From Actinomycetes bacterium (GTDB lineage Bacteria; Actinomycetota; Actinomycetes; Mycobacteriales; Mycobacteriaceae), in assembly GCA_023404955.1 (NCBI GenBank), contig JAEXZY010000121.1, positions 124,001 to 188,000 of the forward strand: a stretch of 64,000 nt of DNA. The letters are read 5' to 3'. Each line of letters opens with the position of its first letter. The first letter of the stretch is position 1. The notes beneath the pieces are model-generated. The model saw only the letters and a list, made by a program, of their open reading frames with translations, did not search any database and was not told where the DNA came from. Positions 23,938 through 32,450 of this stretch are shown piece by piece. Position numbers and translations under genes: made by a program.

Positions 23938-25041
23938 GTGACTGCCCGCACCCGCGTTGCCGTCGTCTATGGCGGACGGAGTTCTGAGCACGCGATCTCG
24001 TGTGTCTCCGCAGGCAGCATCCTGCGCAACCTCGACCCGCAGCGATTCGAGGTGGTCGCCGTCGGGATCACCCCGCACGGATCGTGGGTCCTCGGCGACG
24101 GCCGTCCGGAGGGGCTGGCCATCACCGACGGCACGCTTCCCGGTGTCAGCGACTCCTCCGGGACCGCGCTCGCGCTCTCGCCCGATCCGGCTCGGCGCGG
24201 ACAGCTCCTGTCCATGGGAGAGGCCGCCGGTGAGGTGCTGGCCGCGGTCGACGTGGTGTTCCCGGTCCTCCACGGCCCCTACGGCGAAGACGGCACCATC
24301 CAAGGTCTGCTCGAACTGGCCGGGGTGCCCTACGTCGGCGCCGGCGTGCTGGCCAGCGCGGTGGGGATGGACAAAGAGTTCACCAAGAAGCTGCTGGCCG
24401 CCGCCGATCTGCCGATCGGCGACCAGATAGTCCTGCGGGCTCAGGACACCACCGTGTCGCTGTCCGACCGGGAGCGGCTCGGGCTGCCCGTGTTCGTCAA
24501 ACCCGCCCGCGGTGGCTCGTCGATCGGGGTCAGCCGCGTCACCTCGTGGGATCTGCTGCCGGCCGCGATCGAGCTGGCGCGCCGCCACGATCCGAAGGTG
24601 ATCGTCGAGGCCGCTGTCATCGGGCGAGAACTCGAATGCGGCGTCCTCGAATTCCCCGACGGGCGGCTGGGCGCCAGCACCGTCGGAGAGATCCGGGTTG
24701 CCGGGGTACGCGGCCGCGACGACGGCTTCTACGACTTCGAGACCAAGTACCTCGACGACGCGGCCGAACTCGACGTCCCGGCCAAGGTGGACGACGACGT
24801 CGCCGACGAGATCCGCGCCCTGTCGATCCGGGCGTTCCAGGCGATCGACTGCCAGGGGTTGGCCCGAGTCGACTTCTTCCTGACCGACGACGGCCCGGTC
24901 ATCAACGAGATCAACACGATGCCGGGCTTCACGACGATCTCGATGTATCCGCGCATGTGGGCGGCCAGCGGCGTCGACTACCCCACGTTGCTCGCCACGA
25001 TGGTCGACACCGCCGTCGCGCGCGGCGTCGGCCTGCGCTAG
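23938..25041 (+). CDS. ddl: D-alanine--D-alanine ligase
   Basis: Ddl makes the D-Ala-D-Ala dipeptide for peptidoglycan with ATP and is a target of D-cycloserine. The 367 residues match Rv2981c (373). The N-terminal domain starts VAVVYGGRSSEHAISC. The ATP-grasp domain carries the omega-loop lysine region PVFVKPARGGSSIGVSRV. The Mg2+ ligands are in RVDFFLTDDGPVINEINTMP. A TAGCCT -10-like hexamer ends 9 nt before the GTG start, so it may have its own leaderless message besides read-through from gpsA. The 3' end is 3 bases from the convergent DUF3515 gene. Confidence 0.97.
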   Translation: MTARTRVAVVYGGRSSEHAISCVSAGSILRNLDPQRFEVVAVGITPHGSWVLGDGRPEGLAITDGTLPGVSDSSGTALALSPDPARRGQLLSMGEAAGEVLAAVDVVFPVLHGPYGEDGTIQGLLELAGVPYVGAGVLASAVGMDKEFTKKLLAAADLPIGDQIVLRAQDTTVSLSDRERLGLPVFVKPARGGSSIGVSRVTSWDLLPAAIELARRHDPKVIVEAAVIGRELECGVLEFPDGRLGASTVGEIRVAGVRGRDDGFYDFETKYLDDAAELDVPAKVDDDVADEIRALSIRAFQAIDCQGLARVDFFLTDDGPVINEINTMPGFTTISMYPRMWAASGVDYPTLLATMVDTAVARGVGLR

Positions 25042-25044
25042 CCA

Positions 25045-25593
25045 CTAGGCCGCCGGACCGGGATCGACCGGCCGCGCCGGCAACGCGTCGGCCACCGCCT
25101 TCGACACCGTCTGGATGGCGTCGGGCCCCGAATTGGGCGGCAGCGTGAGTGCCACGTACACCGGCCGGTCCACCGCGAACCAGGTGGCCCGGTCGGTGTC
25201 GCTCGGATCCTGCACCCGGAACCACGACACCGCGTCGACCACGGTGAGCGGCGCTCCGACCACGAAGTCCGCCGGCCGCTCCAGCCCGCACCGCAGCACC
25301 AGCGCCTCGCCGCCGTCATCCAGCTGCCATGCCGCAGCCCCCGCTGGCGCAGGATCGACCAGCGGCGCGCGCCGGTAATCGCCGAGCTGTTCGGGCAGCG
25401 CCCCCACCAGACGGGCACATTCGGGCCCGTCGGCGCCCGGGGCCGGCACGGTCGCGAGCGCGACCGGCGCGGGGCCGCGTTGCCGCTGCATGACCGTGAC
25501 GACCACCAAGATCGTGATCACTGCGCCGACCGCCAGCACGATTGCCGCGATGAGCGCAGCGCGCGGCGGCCCGTCACCGCGGGTATCGGTCAT
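25045..25593 (-). CDS. Membrane-anchored DUF3515 protein
   Basis: The 182-residue protein has one N-terminal membrane helix (about residues 14-36, IAAIVLAVGAVITILVVVTV-like) with a short positively charged cytoplasmic start. An exported domain follows with two cysteines (PECARLVGALP and ALVLRCGLE). It matches Rv2980 and actinobacterial DUF3515 family proteins, whose function is unknown. Convergent with ddl. Confidence 0.8.
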   Translation of the reverse strand: MTDTRGDGPPRAALIAAIVLAVGAVITILVVVTVMQRQRGPAPVALATVPAPGADGPECARLVGALPEQLGDYRRAPLVDPAPAGAAAWQLDDGGEALVLRCGLERPADFVVGAPLTVVDAVSWFRVQDPSDTDRATWFAVDRPVYVALTLPPNSGPDAIQTVSKAVADALPARPVDPGPAA

Positions 25594-25618
25594 GGCGACA
25601 CTCTACGGCCGGGTCACC

Positions 25619-25858
25619 TCACCGATCGGGGCCGGCGATCGGGCACGTCAACGTCCGGGTGATGCCCGCCACCTGCTGCACGGCGGGCACCACGGACGAG
25701 GTCAGTTCGGTCAGCGTCGGCGCTCCCGCCCGCACGATCACGTCGTAGGGTCCGGTCACCGACTCCGACGACAACACACCGGGCAGTCCGGCGAGCTGTT
25801 TGGCGACGATCTCGGCGCGGCCGACTTCGGTCTGGATGAGCACGAAAGCCTCGACCAC
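25619..25858 (-). CDS. Stand-alone Lrp/AsnC ligand-binding (RAM) domain protein
   Basis: Only 79 residues long. The sequence from VEAFVLIQTEVGRAE through GVLSSESVTGPYDVIV to TLTCPIAG is a complete beta-alpha-beta-beta-alpha-beta RAM domain as in Lrp/AsnC regulators, without a helix-turn-helix. The start is the GTG at 25858 with GGAGGG 8 nt upstream; the longer in-frame ORF runs into thiL and is rejected. Stand-alone RAM proteins can bind amino acids and may form hetero-oligomers with full-length regulators. It is divergent from thiL; the ligand is unknown. Confidence 0.8.
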   Translation of the reverse strand: MVEAFVLIQTEVGRAEIVAKQLAGLPGVLSSESVTGPYDVIVRAGAPTLTELTSSVVPAVQQVAGITRTLTCPIAGPDR

Positions 25859-26006
25859 GCCGTGATCCCTCCGTTCGGTCTGCACAGACGCCGGCGGCGT
25901 CGACGGCGGTACTGGGAACTCGATGCATAAACTCTTCTGCGGAGTCAACGTACCGCAGGTGAGCCCGGCGTTCAGGCCACGATTCGTCGCAGCGAGGAGA
26001 GCAGTC

Positions 26007-26963
26007 ATGGCCGACGGCACGCTGGCCGAAGACGGTGAGTTCGCCGTCATCGACCGACTGGTCGCCGGGCGCAGGCAACCGGAGTCCGTCGTCGTCGGGC
26101 CGGGCGACGACGCCGCCGTCCTCGCCGGCACGTCCGCCACCGCAGTGAGCACCGATATATTGGTGGAGGGCAGGCACTTTCGACTGGACTGGTCGACCCC
26201 CTTCGACGTCGGGCGAAAAGCCATCGCGCAGAACGCTTCTGACATCGAGGCGATGGGCGGACGGGCGACCGCGTTCGTCGTCGGCTTCGGCGCACCGGGT
26301 GACACCGAGACGGCACAGGCCGTCGCGCTGGCCGACGGCCTGTGGGACGAGGCCGTGCGGCTGGGCGCAGCGATCGTCGGTGGTGACATGGTCGCCGCCC
26401 CGCAGTGGGTGGTCTCGGTGACGGTACTGGGTGACCTCGACGGTCGCCCGCCCGTGTTACGCGGCGGCGCCAGGCCAGGCGACGTGGTCGCGGTGACAGG
26501 TGAACTCGGCTGGTCGGGTGCCGGTTATGCGTTGTGGCGCAACAGCATCGCCGGTTTCGAGGCGTTGAGACGCCGCCACCTGGTGCCGGCGCCGCCCTAC
26601 GGACAGGGGGCCGTCGCAGCCCGAGGGGGCGCCACGGCGATGACCGACGTCTCGGACGGCCTGCTCGCCGATCTGGGGCACGTCGCGGCCGCATCGGGCG
26701 TCCACGTCGACCTCTCCCTGGAGCTGTTGCGCGCCGACCTCGACGCCCTCGGCCCCGCCGGTGACGCCGCCGGGGTCGACGCCCGGGACTGGGTGCTCGG
26801 CGGTGGTGAGGATCACGCTCTGGTGGCGACCTTCCCGGCCGAACCTCCTGTGGGCTGGCGTCTGATCGGGCGTGTCCTGCACCCCACGCCGGACTTCGGC
26901 GCGGGTGCGGTGACCCTCGACCACGCCGCATGGGCGGGCAGTGCGGGCTGGCAGTCCTACTAG
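26007..26963 (+). CDS. thiL: Thiamine-monophosphate kinase
   Basis: ThiL phosphorylates thiamine monophosphate to the active diphosphate with ATP. The ATG at 26007, preceded by GAGGAG, gives 318 residues beginning MADGTLAEDGEFAVIDRL; an upstream in-frame ATG at 25923 adds 28 unconserved residues and is rejected. Signatures are VGPGDDAAVL, STDILVEGRHFRLDW, GGDMV and TDVSDGLLADLGH, which bind Mg2+ and nucleotide in the PurM/ThiL fold. It corresponds to Rv2977c and precedes ung by 27 bases. Confidence 0.95.
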   Translation: MADGTLAEDGEFAVIDRLVAGRRQPESVVVGPGDDAAVLAGTSATAVSTDILVEGRHFRLDWSTPFDVGRKAIAQNASDIEAMGGRATAFVVGFGAPGDTETAQAVALADGLWDEAVRLGAAIVGGDMVAAPQWVVSVTVLGDLDGRPPVLRGGARPGDVVAVTGELGWSGAGYALWRNSIAGFEALRRRHLVPAPPYGQGAVAARGGATAMTDVSDGLLADLGHVAAASGVHVDLSLELLRADLDALGPAGDAAGVDARDWVLGGGEDHALVATFPAEPPVGWRLIGRVLHPTPDFGAGAVTLDHAAWAGSAGWQSY

Positions 26964-26990
26964 ATCGGCGGGGCGCTAAGTTGGCCTCTC

Positions 26991-27668
26991 GTGACCGCAC
27001 GCCCACTGCAGGAATTGATCGACGAATCGTGGGCGAGCGCCCTGGAACCGGTGCACGCCCGCGTCGCCGAGATGGGGGAGTTCCTGCGCGCCGAACTGGC
27101 CGCCGGACATCGCTACCTTCCCACCGGGGCGCAGGTGTTGCGGGCCTTCAGCTATCCCTTCGACCAGGTCCGCGTCCTCATCGTCGGGCAGGACCCGTAC
27201 CCGACCCCCGGTCACGCTGTCGGACTGAGCTTTTCCGTCGGCGCCGACGTGCGGCCCCTGCCGCGCAGCCTGTCGAACATCTACACCGAGTATCAGCAGG
27301 ACCTCGGCTACCCGGCGCCCGCCAACGGCGATCTGACCCCGTGGTCCGAACAGGGCGTGATGCTGCTGAACAGGGTGCTGACCGTGCGACCCGGAACGCC
27401 CGCCTCCCATCGGGGCAAGGGCTGGGAAGCCGTCACCGAGTGCGCCATCCGTGCCCTCGTCGCCCGTGAGCGCCCACTGGTGGCGGTGCTGTGGGGACGC
27501 GACGCCGCAACCTTGAAGCCGATGCTCGGCGACACTGCCGTTCTCGAATCGGCGCACCCGTCGCCGCTGTCCGCGTCGCGGGGCTTCTTCGGGTCACGGC
27601 CGTTCAGCCGCGCCAACGAGTTGCTCGAGCAGATGGGCGCCGATCCAGTGGACTGGCGTCTGCCCTGA
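26991..27668 (+). CDS. ung: Uracil-DNA glycosylase
   Basis: Ung removes uracil from DNA, which matters in GC-rich genomes with frequent cytosine deamination. The 225 residues match Rv2976c (227). The catalytic water-activating D68 is in GQDPYPTPGHA, and H189 is in the HPSPLSASRG minor-groove loop. The GTG start is 8 nt after a TAAGTT -10-like hexamer, so a leaderless message is possible in addition to read-through from thiL. Confidence 0.97.
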   Translation: MTARPLQELIDESWASALEPVHARVAEMGEFLRAELAAGHRYLPTGAQVLRAFSYPFDQVRVLIVGQDPYPTPGHAVGLSFSVGADVRPLPRSLSNIYTEYQQDLGYPAPANGDLTPWSEQGVMLLNRVLTVRPGTPASHRGKGWEAVTECAIRALVARERPLVAVLWGRDAATLKPMLGDTAVLESAHPSPLSASRGFFGSRPFSRANELLEQMGADPVDWRLP

Positions 27669-27779
27669 CAGCCCGACCTGGGCGCTTGCTGTGCGTTTTC
27701 TGCTGATTTGGGATCGGTAGCCGCGGTCCGGGTGTGTACTTCCAGCGAAGACACAGGTACATCCCAGAAAGGACCGGCC

Positions 27780-28097
27780 ATGGCCACATCTCTCAGACGA
27801 ACCGGCGCAGGGCTCGCTGTCTCAGCGTTCGCGGCAGTGGCCACGATGTGGTTGCCCGCCCTCGGAACGCAGATCGCGTCGGCGCAGGCGGACAACGTTC
27901 GCTGCGACCCGGTCTGCCACGGTACGTGGTGTCCGGGGGACCCCATCAGCTTCCGGACCGAAGCGCTCGCCGCCACCTGGGACATGAACGTCTGTCACGA
28001 ATACCACCAGGTGTCGGGTCAGCCCGGCGTCTACGCCGAAGGGCCGCTCCCGCCGGGGACGTTCGTCTGCCCGCCGTTCGCGTTCATGTGCCCCTGA
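27780..28097 (+). CDS. Small secreted cysteine-rich protein
   Basis: The ATG at 27780 has AGAAAGGA upstream and gives 105 residues; an upstream in-frame ATG at 27708 would spoil the signal peptide. Residues 1-35 form a Sec signal peptide (SLRRTG, hydrophobic core to LGTQIASAQA). The mature part of about 70 residues has six cysteines, in RCDPVCHGTWCPGD, NVCHEYHQ and VCPPFAFMCP, enough for three disulfides. It belongs to a group of short mycobacterial exported proteins of unknown function that share a CxGxWCPGD motif. No homologue with known activity is recognised. Confidence 0.75.
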   Translation: MATSLRRTGAGLAVSAFAAVATMWLPALGTQIASAQADNVRCDPVCHGTWCPGDPISFRTEALAATWDMNVCHEYHQVSGQPGVYAEGPLPPGTFVCPPFAFMCP

Positions 28098-28140
28098 GGG
28101 GCGAATCTGCCCCCGAGGGGCGAATCGTCGCGCCGGCTGA

Positions 28141-28335
28141 TCAGCCGCGGGTGACCTTGCCGGCCTTCAGGCAGGACGTGCACACGTTCACGCGCTGCTT
28201 GTTCCCGCCCGGGCGGGCCACCGCGCGCACGGACTGGATGTTCGGATTCCACCGGCGGCTCGTCCGGCGATGGGAGTGCGACACCGACTTGCCGAAGCCG
28301 GGGCCCTTCCCGCAGATATCGCACACGGCAGCCAT
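28141..28335 (-). CDS. rpmB: 50S ribosomal protein L28 (zinc-binding form)
   Basis: This 64-residue L28 has two CxxC pairs, CDIC near the N-terminus and CTSC near the C-terminus. It is therefore the zinc-ribbon (C+) form used when zinc is plentiful. The body SHSHRRTSRRWNPNIQSVR is typical of L28. GAGGAG lies upstream of the ATG. It is divergent from fakA. Mycobacteria usually carry a second, cysteine-free L28 under Zur control elsewhere; none is in this window. Confidence 0.95.
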   Translation of the reverse strand: MAAVCDICGKGPGFGKSVSHSHRRTSRRWNPNIQSVRAVARPGGNKQRVNVCTSCLKAGKVTRG

Positions 28336-28402
28336 AGTGAGAACTCCTCGTAAGTCAGCGCTTGGGGGTCAACGACCTGACGGGTGACCCGACAACCCGA
28401 TC

Positions 28403-28433
28403 AGACTACCGGGCCGCCCCGAGGTTCGCCAAA
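28403..28433 (-). promoter_or_regulatory. Candidate rpmB promoter
   Basis: On the minus strand TTGGCG (28428-28433) and TAGTCT (28403-28408) are 19 nt apart, giving a 5' leader of about 60 nt. On the plus strand of the same 217-base gap, TAGGCT at 28495-28500 is a likely -10 of fakA. Confidence 0.4.
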
Positions 28434-28552
28434 ACGGCATCTGCACCTGTCAACAGGCGCGGGCTCGTCCCTGCTGCGTGTCCGACGCAGTGGATAGGCT
28501 GGCGCCGCGCGCACGCTTCGGCGTTGCGGCGCCCTGACGTGCGGAGGTGAGG

Positions 28553-30196
28553 ATGTCGGCTCGGCGGCTGGATGCGTCGACGCTGCGGAGCTGGGCTCAC
28601 ACCGCGGTATCGGACCTGATCAGCCACACCGACGAGATAAACGCGCTGAACGTTTTCCCGGTCGCCGATGCCGACACCGGCACCAACATGCTGTTCACGA
28701 TGCGCGCTGCCTGGGCGCAGGCCGACGCCGCAGCCGCCGGCGACGACGTCGTCGCGGTCGCGGCCGCACTCGCGGACGGCGCACTGCGCGGAGCCCGGGG
28801 CAACTCCGGGGTGATCCTGTCGCAGATCCTGCGTGCGCTGGCCGACGTCGCCACCGCGGCCGGTGAGGACCGCGTGCTCGCCGACATCGACGGGCCACTC
28901 CTGGCCGCGGCGATGCGTCACGCCGTCACGCTGGTCGTCACCTCGATGGGTGAGGCCGTGCCGGGCACCATCACTTCCGTCCTGCAGGACGCCGCCGAGG
29001 CGGCCTCCCGGGAAGCCGATGATCAGGGTGACGGCGAGATCTCCCAAGTGGTGGCCGCGGCGTCGCAGGCCGCCGTCGCCGCGCTGGACCGCACGCCGAC
29101 CCAGCTCGACGTGCTCGCCGACGCCGGCGTGGTGGACGCAGGCGGGCGCGGCCTGCTGGTACTGCTCGACGCCCTGACGACCACGCTGACAGGGCGCGCG
29201 CAGCCCCGTCCGCGTTACCGCCGCGAACCCGTCGACTCAGCCACCGCCGAGTCGGTGCATCCGGCGATCGGGTCGACGCCGCAGTTCGAGGTGATGTACC
29301 TGCTCAGTGGTGCCGACCCGGCAGGCGTGGAGGCGTTGCGGGCGCGCCTGGACGAGTTCGGCGAATCCGTCGCCATCGCGGCATCGGCGGAGGCGGGCCG
29401 GTACTCCGTCCACGTCCACGTCGACGACGCAGGAGCCGCCGTGGAGGCTGCGTTGCAGGTCGGTACGCCGAGCCGCATCCAGATCACGTCGCTGACCGGC
29501 GGCTCCGACCGTCACCCGGCGGGCGGCTGGGCGCGGCAGCGCGCAGTCTTGGCCGTCGTCGACGGCGACGGCGCCGAGCATCTGTTCACCAGCGAGGGCG
29601 CGCAGATCCTGCGCCCGGAGCCCGGGCTACCCGTGAGCGCACACCAGTTGCTGCATGCGTTGGTCAACACCGGCGCCGAACAGGTCATGGTGCTGCCCAA
29701 CGGTTACGTCGCCGCCGAGGAGCTGCTGGCCGGTTGGGCGGTGGCGTCGGACTGGGGGATCACGATGGTGCCGGTGTATTCCGGCTCGATGGTGCAGGGG
29801 CTGGCCGCGCTGGCCGTGCATGACCCGGACCACCGACTGGTCGATGACGGCTACACGATGACCAGGGCCGCGGCGGGAGCGCGTTACGCATCAGTGCGCG
29901 TCGCCGCCGAAGAGGCGCTGACGTGGGCCGGAGCGTGCCGGCCGGGCGACGGACTGGGCATCGCCGGCGACGAGGTCGTCCTCGTGGGCGACAGCGTGGC
30001 CGCCGTGGGCGCCGGGCTGATCGACCTACTGCTGGCCGCCGGCGGCGAGCTGGTCACCGTCCTCACCGGTGCGGGCGTCGAGCCCGACGTCGCCGACGCC
30101 CTGCGCGACCACGTCCACACCGAACACCCGGGGACCGACATGGTCAGTTTCCACACCGGCCACGGCGGCGACGCGCTGCTGATCGGAGTCGAATGA
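28553..30196 (+). CDS. Fatty-acid/DAK-type kinase, FakA (YloV) family
   Basis: FakA-type proteins phosphorylate a fatty acid presented by a DegV/FakB protein and allow use of external fatty acids. The 547 residues begin with a DhaL-like ATP-binding domain (1-200) whose Mg-ATP motif is NVFPVADADTGTNM at residues 33-46, followed by GARGNSGVILSQIL. Middle and C-terminal FakA domains follow (GGSDRHPAGGWARQRAV; LPNGYVAAEELL). The ATG at 28553 is well spaced from GGAGG; the GTG two codons earlier is too close. In M. tuberculosis H37Rv the equivalent is annotated as two shorter ORFs (Rv2975c/Rv2974c); here the frame is intact. recG follows after one base. Confidence 0.85.
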   Translation: MSARRLDASTLRSWAHTAVSDLISHTDEINALNVFPVADADTGTNMLFTMRAAWAQADAAAAGDDVVAVAAALADGALRGARGNSGVILSQILRALADVATAAGEDRVLADIDGPLLAAAMRHAVTLVVTSMGEAVPGTITSVLQDAAEAASREADDQGDGEISQVVAAASQAAVAALDRTPTQLDVLADAGVVDAGGRGLLVLLDALTTTLTGRAQPRPRYRREPVDSATAESVHPAIGSTPQFEVMYLLSGADPAGVEALRARLDEFGESVAIAASAEAGRYSVHVHVDDAGAAVEAALQVGTPSRIQITSLTGGSDRHPAGGWARQRAVLAVVDGDGAEHLFTSEGAQILRPEPGLPVSAHQLLHALVNTGAEQVMVLPNGYVAAEELLAGWAVASDWGITMVPVYSGSMVQGLAALAVHDPDHRLVDDGYTMTRAAAGARYASVRVAAEEALTWAGACRPGDGLGIAGDEVVLVGDSVAAVGAGLIDLLLAAGGELVTVLTGAGVEPDVADALRDHVHTEHPGTDMVSFHTGHGGDALLIGVE

Positions 30197-30197
30197 C

Positions 30198-32450
30198 GTG
30201 GCGACACTGAGTGATCGGCTCGACTTCGTCCTGGGTCGCAAGGCTGCCGAGCCGCTCGAAGAACACCTGGGACTGCGGACCTGCGGTGACCTGGTGCGGT
30301 ACTTCCCTCGCAAGTACAGCGACGCGATGAGCGTGCGCGACGAGGGTGAGGAGCTCGATCTCGAAGAGGGTGAACACGTCACGTTCGTCGACGTCATCAG
30401 CAACGCCACGGTGCGATGGACCAATCGGCAACCCAAGCGGGAGTTCCTGGTGGTGACGCTGGGCCAGCGCAGGCCGAAGGTCACCGCCACGTTCTTCAAC
30501 GCCAAGTTCCTGAAGCACTCCCTCGTGGAAGGCACCAAGGTGATGCTCTCCGGCGAGGTCGGATACTTCCGGGGGGTCATGCAGCTCACGCATCCGGCGT
30601 TCCTGATCCTGCGCGACGACGGGACCATGAAGGGCACCAAATCCCTGTCGACGATCGCCGACGCCGCCGGGGCAGCCGGGACTGACGTCCTCGCCGCGTT
30701 CGAGAAGGAGTACTTCCCGATCTACCCGGCGACGGCCAAGGTGCAGACCTGGGACATCTACGCGTGTATGCGCCAGATGCTCGCCGTGCTGGACCCCGTG
30801 CCCGATCCACTGCCGGAATGGGTTGTCCGAGAACATGATCTGATGTCCGAGGACGCCGCGTTGCGGGCGGTGCACATCTCCGAAGACACCCGCGAGCGGG
30901 AACGGGCGATCGAACGCCTCACCTATGACGAGGCGATCGGGCTGCAGTGGGGTCTGGTGGTGCGCCGGCACAGCGAGCTGAGCGGCACCGGGCCCGCTGC
31001 CGCCCCTCGAGACGACGGGCTGGCCGCGGCGATGACCGCGCAGCTGCCGTTCGAGCTCACCGTCGGGCAGCGCGACGTCCTCGACGTGATATCCGCCGAG
31101 CTCGCGGGCGCGCACCCGATGAATCGGATGCTGCAGGGCGAAGTCGGTTCCGGCAAAACGGTTGTCGCGCTGCTGGCGATGCTCCAGATGATCGACGCCG
31201 GCTACCAGTGCGCGCTGCTGGCGCCCACCGAGGTGCTCGCCGCCCAGCACGCCCTGTCGATCCGCGCGATGCTGGGGCCGCTGGCGATGGCCGGCCAGCT
31301 CGGCGGCACCGATCAGGCCACCGCGGTGACCTTGCTCACCGGCTCGATGTCCGCGCAGCAGAAGCGCGATGCGCGCCGGGAGGTCGCCGGCGGAACTTCC
31401 GGCATCGTGATCGGCACGCACGCGCTGCTCCAGGATGCGGTGGAGTTCGACCGCCTGGGCATGGTCGTCGTCGACGAGCAGCACAGGTTCGGTGTCGAGC
31501 AGCGAGATCGGTTGCGTGCCAAGGCTCCTGATGGGCTGACGCCGCATCTGCTGGTGATGACGGCGACGCCGATCCCGAGGACGGTGGCACTCACGGTCTA
31601 CGGAGATCTCGAGACCTCGACGTTGCGCGAACTGCCGCGCGGCCGCCAGCCCATCACGACGACGGCGATCTTCGTCGGACAGAAGCCGGCATGGCTGGCG
31701 CGGGCGTGGCAGCGGATCGTCGAAGAGGTCGGCGCCGGTCGGCAGGCCTATGTGGTGGCCTCCCGCATCGACGAGAACGACAAGCCGGCCACCGCAGGCA
31801 AGGGCAACAACAAGTCCGGCGGACACGACGCGGGCCAGGCTGGGCCCCCGCCGGTCACCGTGGTCCAGATGTTCGAGCGGCTGAGCAACGGGCCGCTGGC
31901 CGGGTTGCGGCTGGGCCTGATGCACGGCCGTCTCGCCGCGGAGGACAAGGACGCGGTGATGTCGGCGTTCCGCGCGGGCGACATCGATGTTCTGGTCTGC
32001 ACGACGGTAATCGAGGTGGGCGTCGACGTGCCCAACGCCACGGTGATGGTGGTGATGGACGCCGACCGCTTCGGCATCAGTCAGCTGCATCAGCTGCGTG
32101 GCCGGATCGGCCGGGGTCAGCATCCCAGCCTGTGCCTGCTGGCCACCAACCTGCCGGACACCTCCAAGGCGGGTCAGCGCCTCATGGCGGTGGCCGGCAC
32201 CCTCGACGGGTTCGCCCTCGCCGATCTCGACCTGCTCGAGCGCAGTGAGGGCGACGTGCTGGGCCTGCACCAGTCTGGTCGCGCGATCACGCTGCGCTTC
32301 CTGTCGCTGGCCCTCCATCGCGAGATCATCGAGTCAGCGAAAGAGTTGTGCGAGAGGGTCTTCGAGCACGATCCGCAGGATCCCGGGATGACGATCCTGT
32401 CAGCGCCGTTCGTCGACGCCGACCGTGTGCAGTACCTGGACATGTCGTGA
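30198..32450 (+). CDS. recG: ATP-dependent DNA helicase RecG
   Basis: RecG remodels stalled forks and D-loops by branch migration. The 750 residues comprise an N-terminal wedge/OB domain (to about 190) and two helicase domains. Walker A GEVGSGKT is near residues 314-321, the DEAH-like box is DEQHRFG, and motif VI contains QLRGRIGRGQHPS. TRG-type C-terminal features are present. A glycine/asparagine-rich insertion (about residues 530-550, GKGNNKSGGHDAGQ) lengthens the second helicase domain relative to most RecG, as also in other mycobacteria (737 residues in Rv2973c). The GTG start is one base after the fakA stop and the stop overlaps the HNH gene (GTGA). Confidence 0.96.
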   Translation: MATLSDRLDFVLGRKAAEPLEEHLGLRTCGDLVRYFPRKYSDAMSVRDEGEELDLEEGEHVTFVDVISNATVRWTNRQPKREFLVVTLGQRRPKVTATFFNAKFLKHSLVEGTKVMLSGEVGYFRGVMQLTHPAFLILRDDGTMKGTKSLSTIADAAGAAGTDVLAAFEKEYFPIYPATAKVQTWDIYACMRQMLAVLDPVPDPLPEWVVREHDLMSEDAALRAVHISEDTRERERAIERLTYDEAIGLQWGLVVRRHSELSGTGPAAAPRDDGLAAAMTAQLPFELTVGQRDVLDVISAELAGAHPMNRMLQGEVGSGKTVVALLAMLQMIDAGYQCALLAPTEVLAAQHALSIRAMLGPLAMAGQLGGTDQATAVTLLTGSMSAQQKRDARREVAGGTSGIVIGTHALLQDAVEFDRLGMVVVDEQHRFGVEQRDRLRAKAPDGLTPHLLVMTATPIPRTVALTVYGDLETSTLRELPRGRQPITTTAIFVGQKPAWLARAWQRIVEEVGAGRQAYVVASRIDENDKPATAGKGNNKSGGHDAGQAGPPPVTVVQMFERLSNGPLAGLRLGLMHGRLAAEDKDAVMSAFRAGDIDVLVCTTVIEVGVDVPNATVMVVMDADRFGISQLHQLRGRIGRGQHPSLCLLATNLPDTSKAGQRLMAVAGTLDGFALADLDLLERSEGDVLGLHQSGRAITLRFLSLALHREIIESAKELCERVFEHDPQDPGMTILSAPFVDADRVQYLDMS

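Noticed and set aside
25923..26006. Longer thiL with the ATG at 25923
   Set aside because: The added residues are not ThiL-like, and a good ribosome site precedes ATG 26007.
28336..28552. Riboswitch or zinc-regulator box in the rpmB-fakA gap
   Set aside because: I looked for a palindromic Zur-type site or a known riboswitch core and found only promoter-like hexamers; the L28 here is the zinc-binding form, which is usually not Zur-repressed.
30144..32318. 724-residue minus-strand frame opposite recG
   Set aside because: Shadow of recG; composition is His/Arg/Gly-rich with no recognisable motif.
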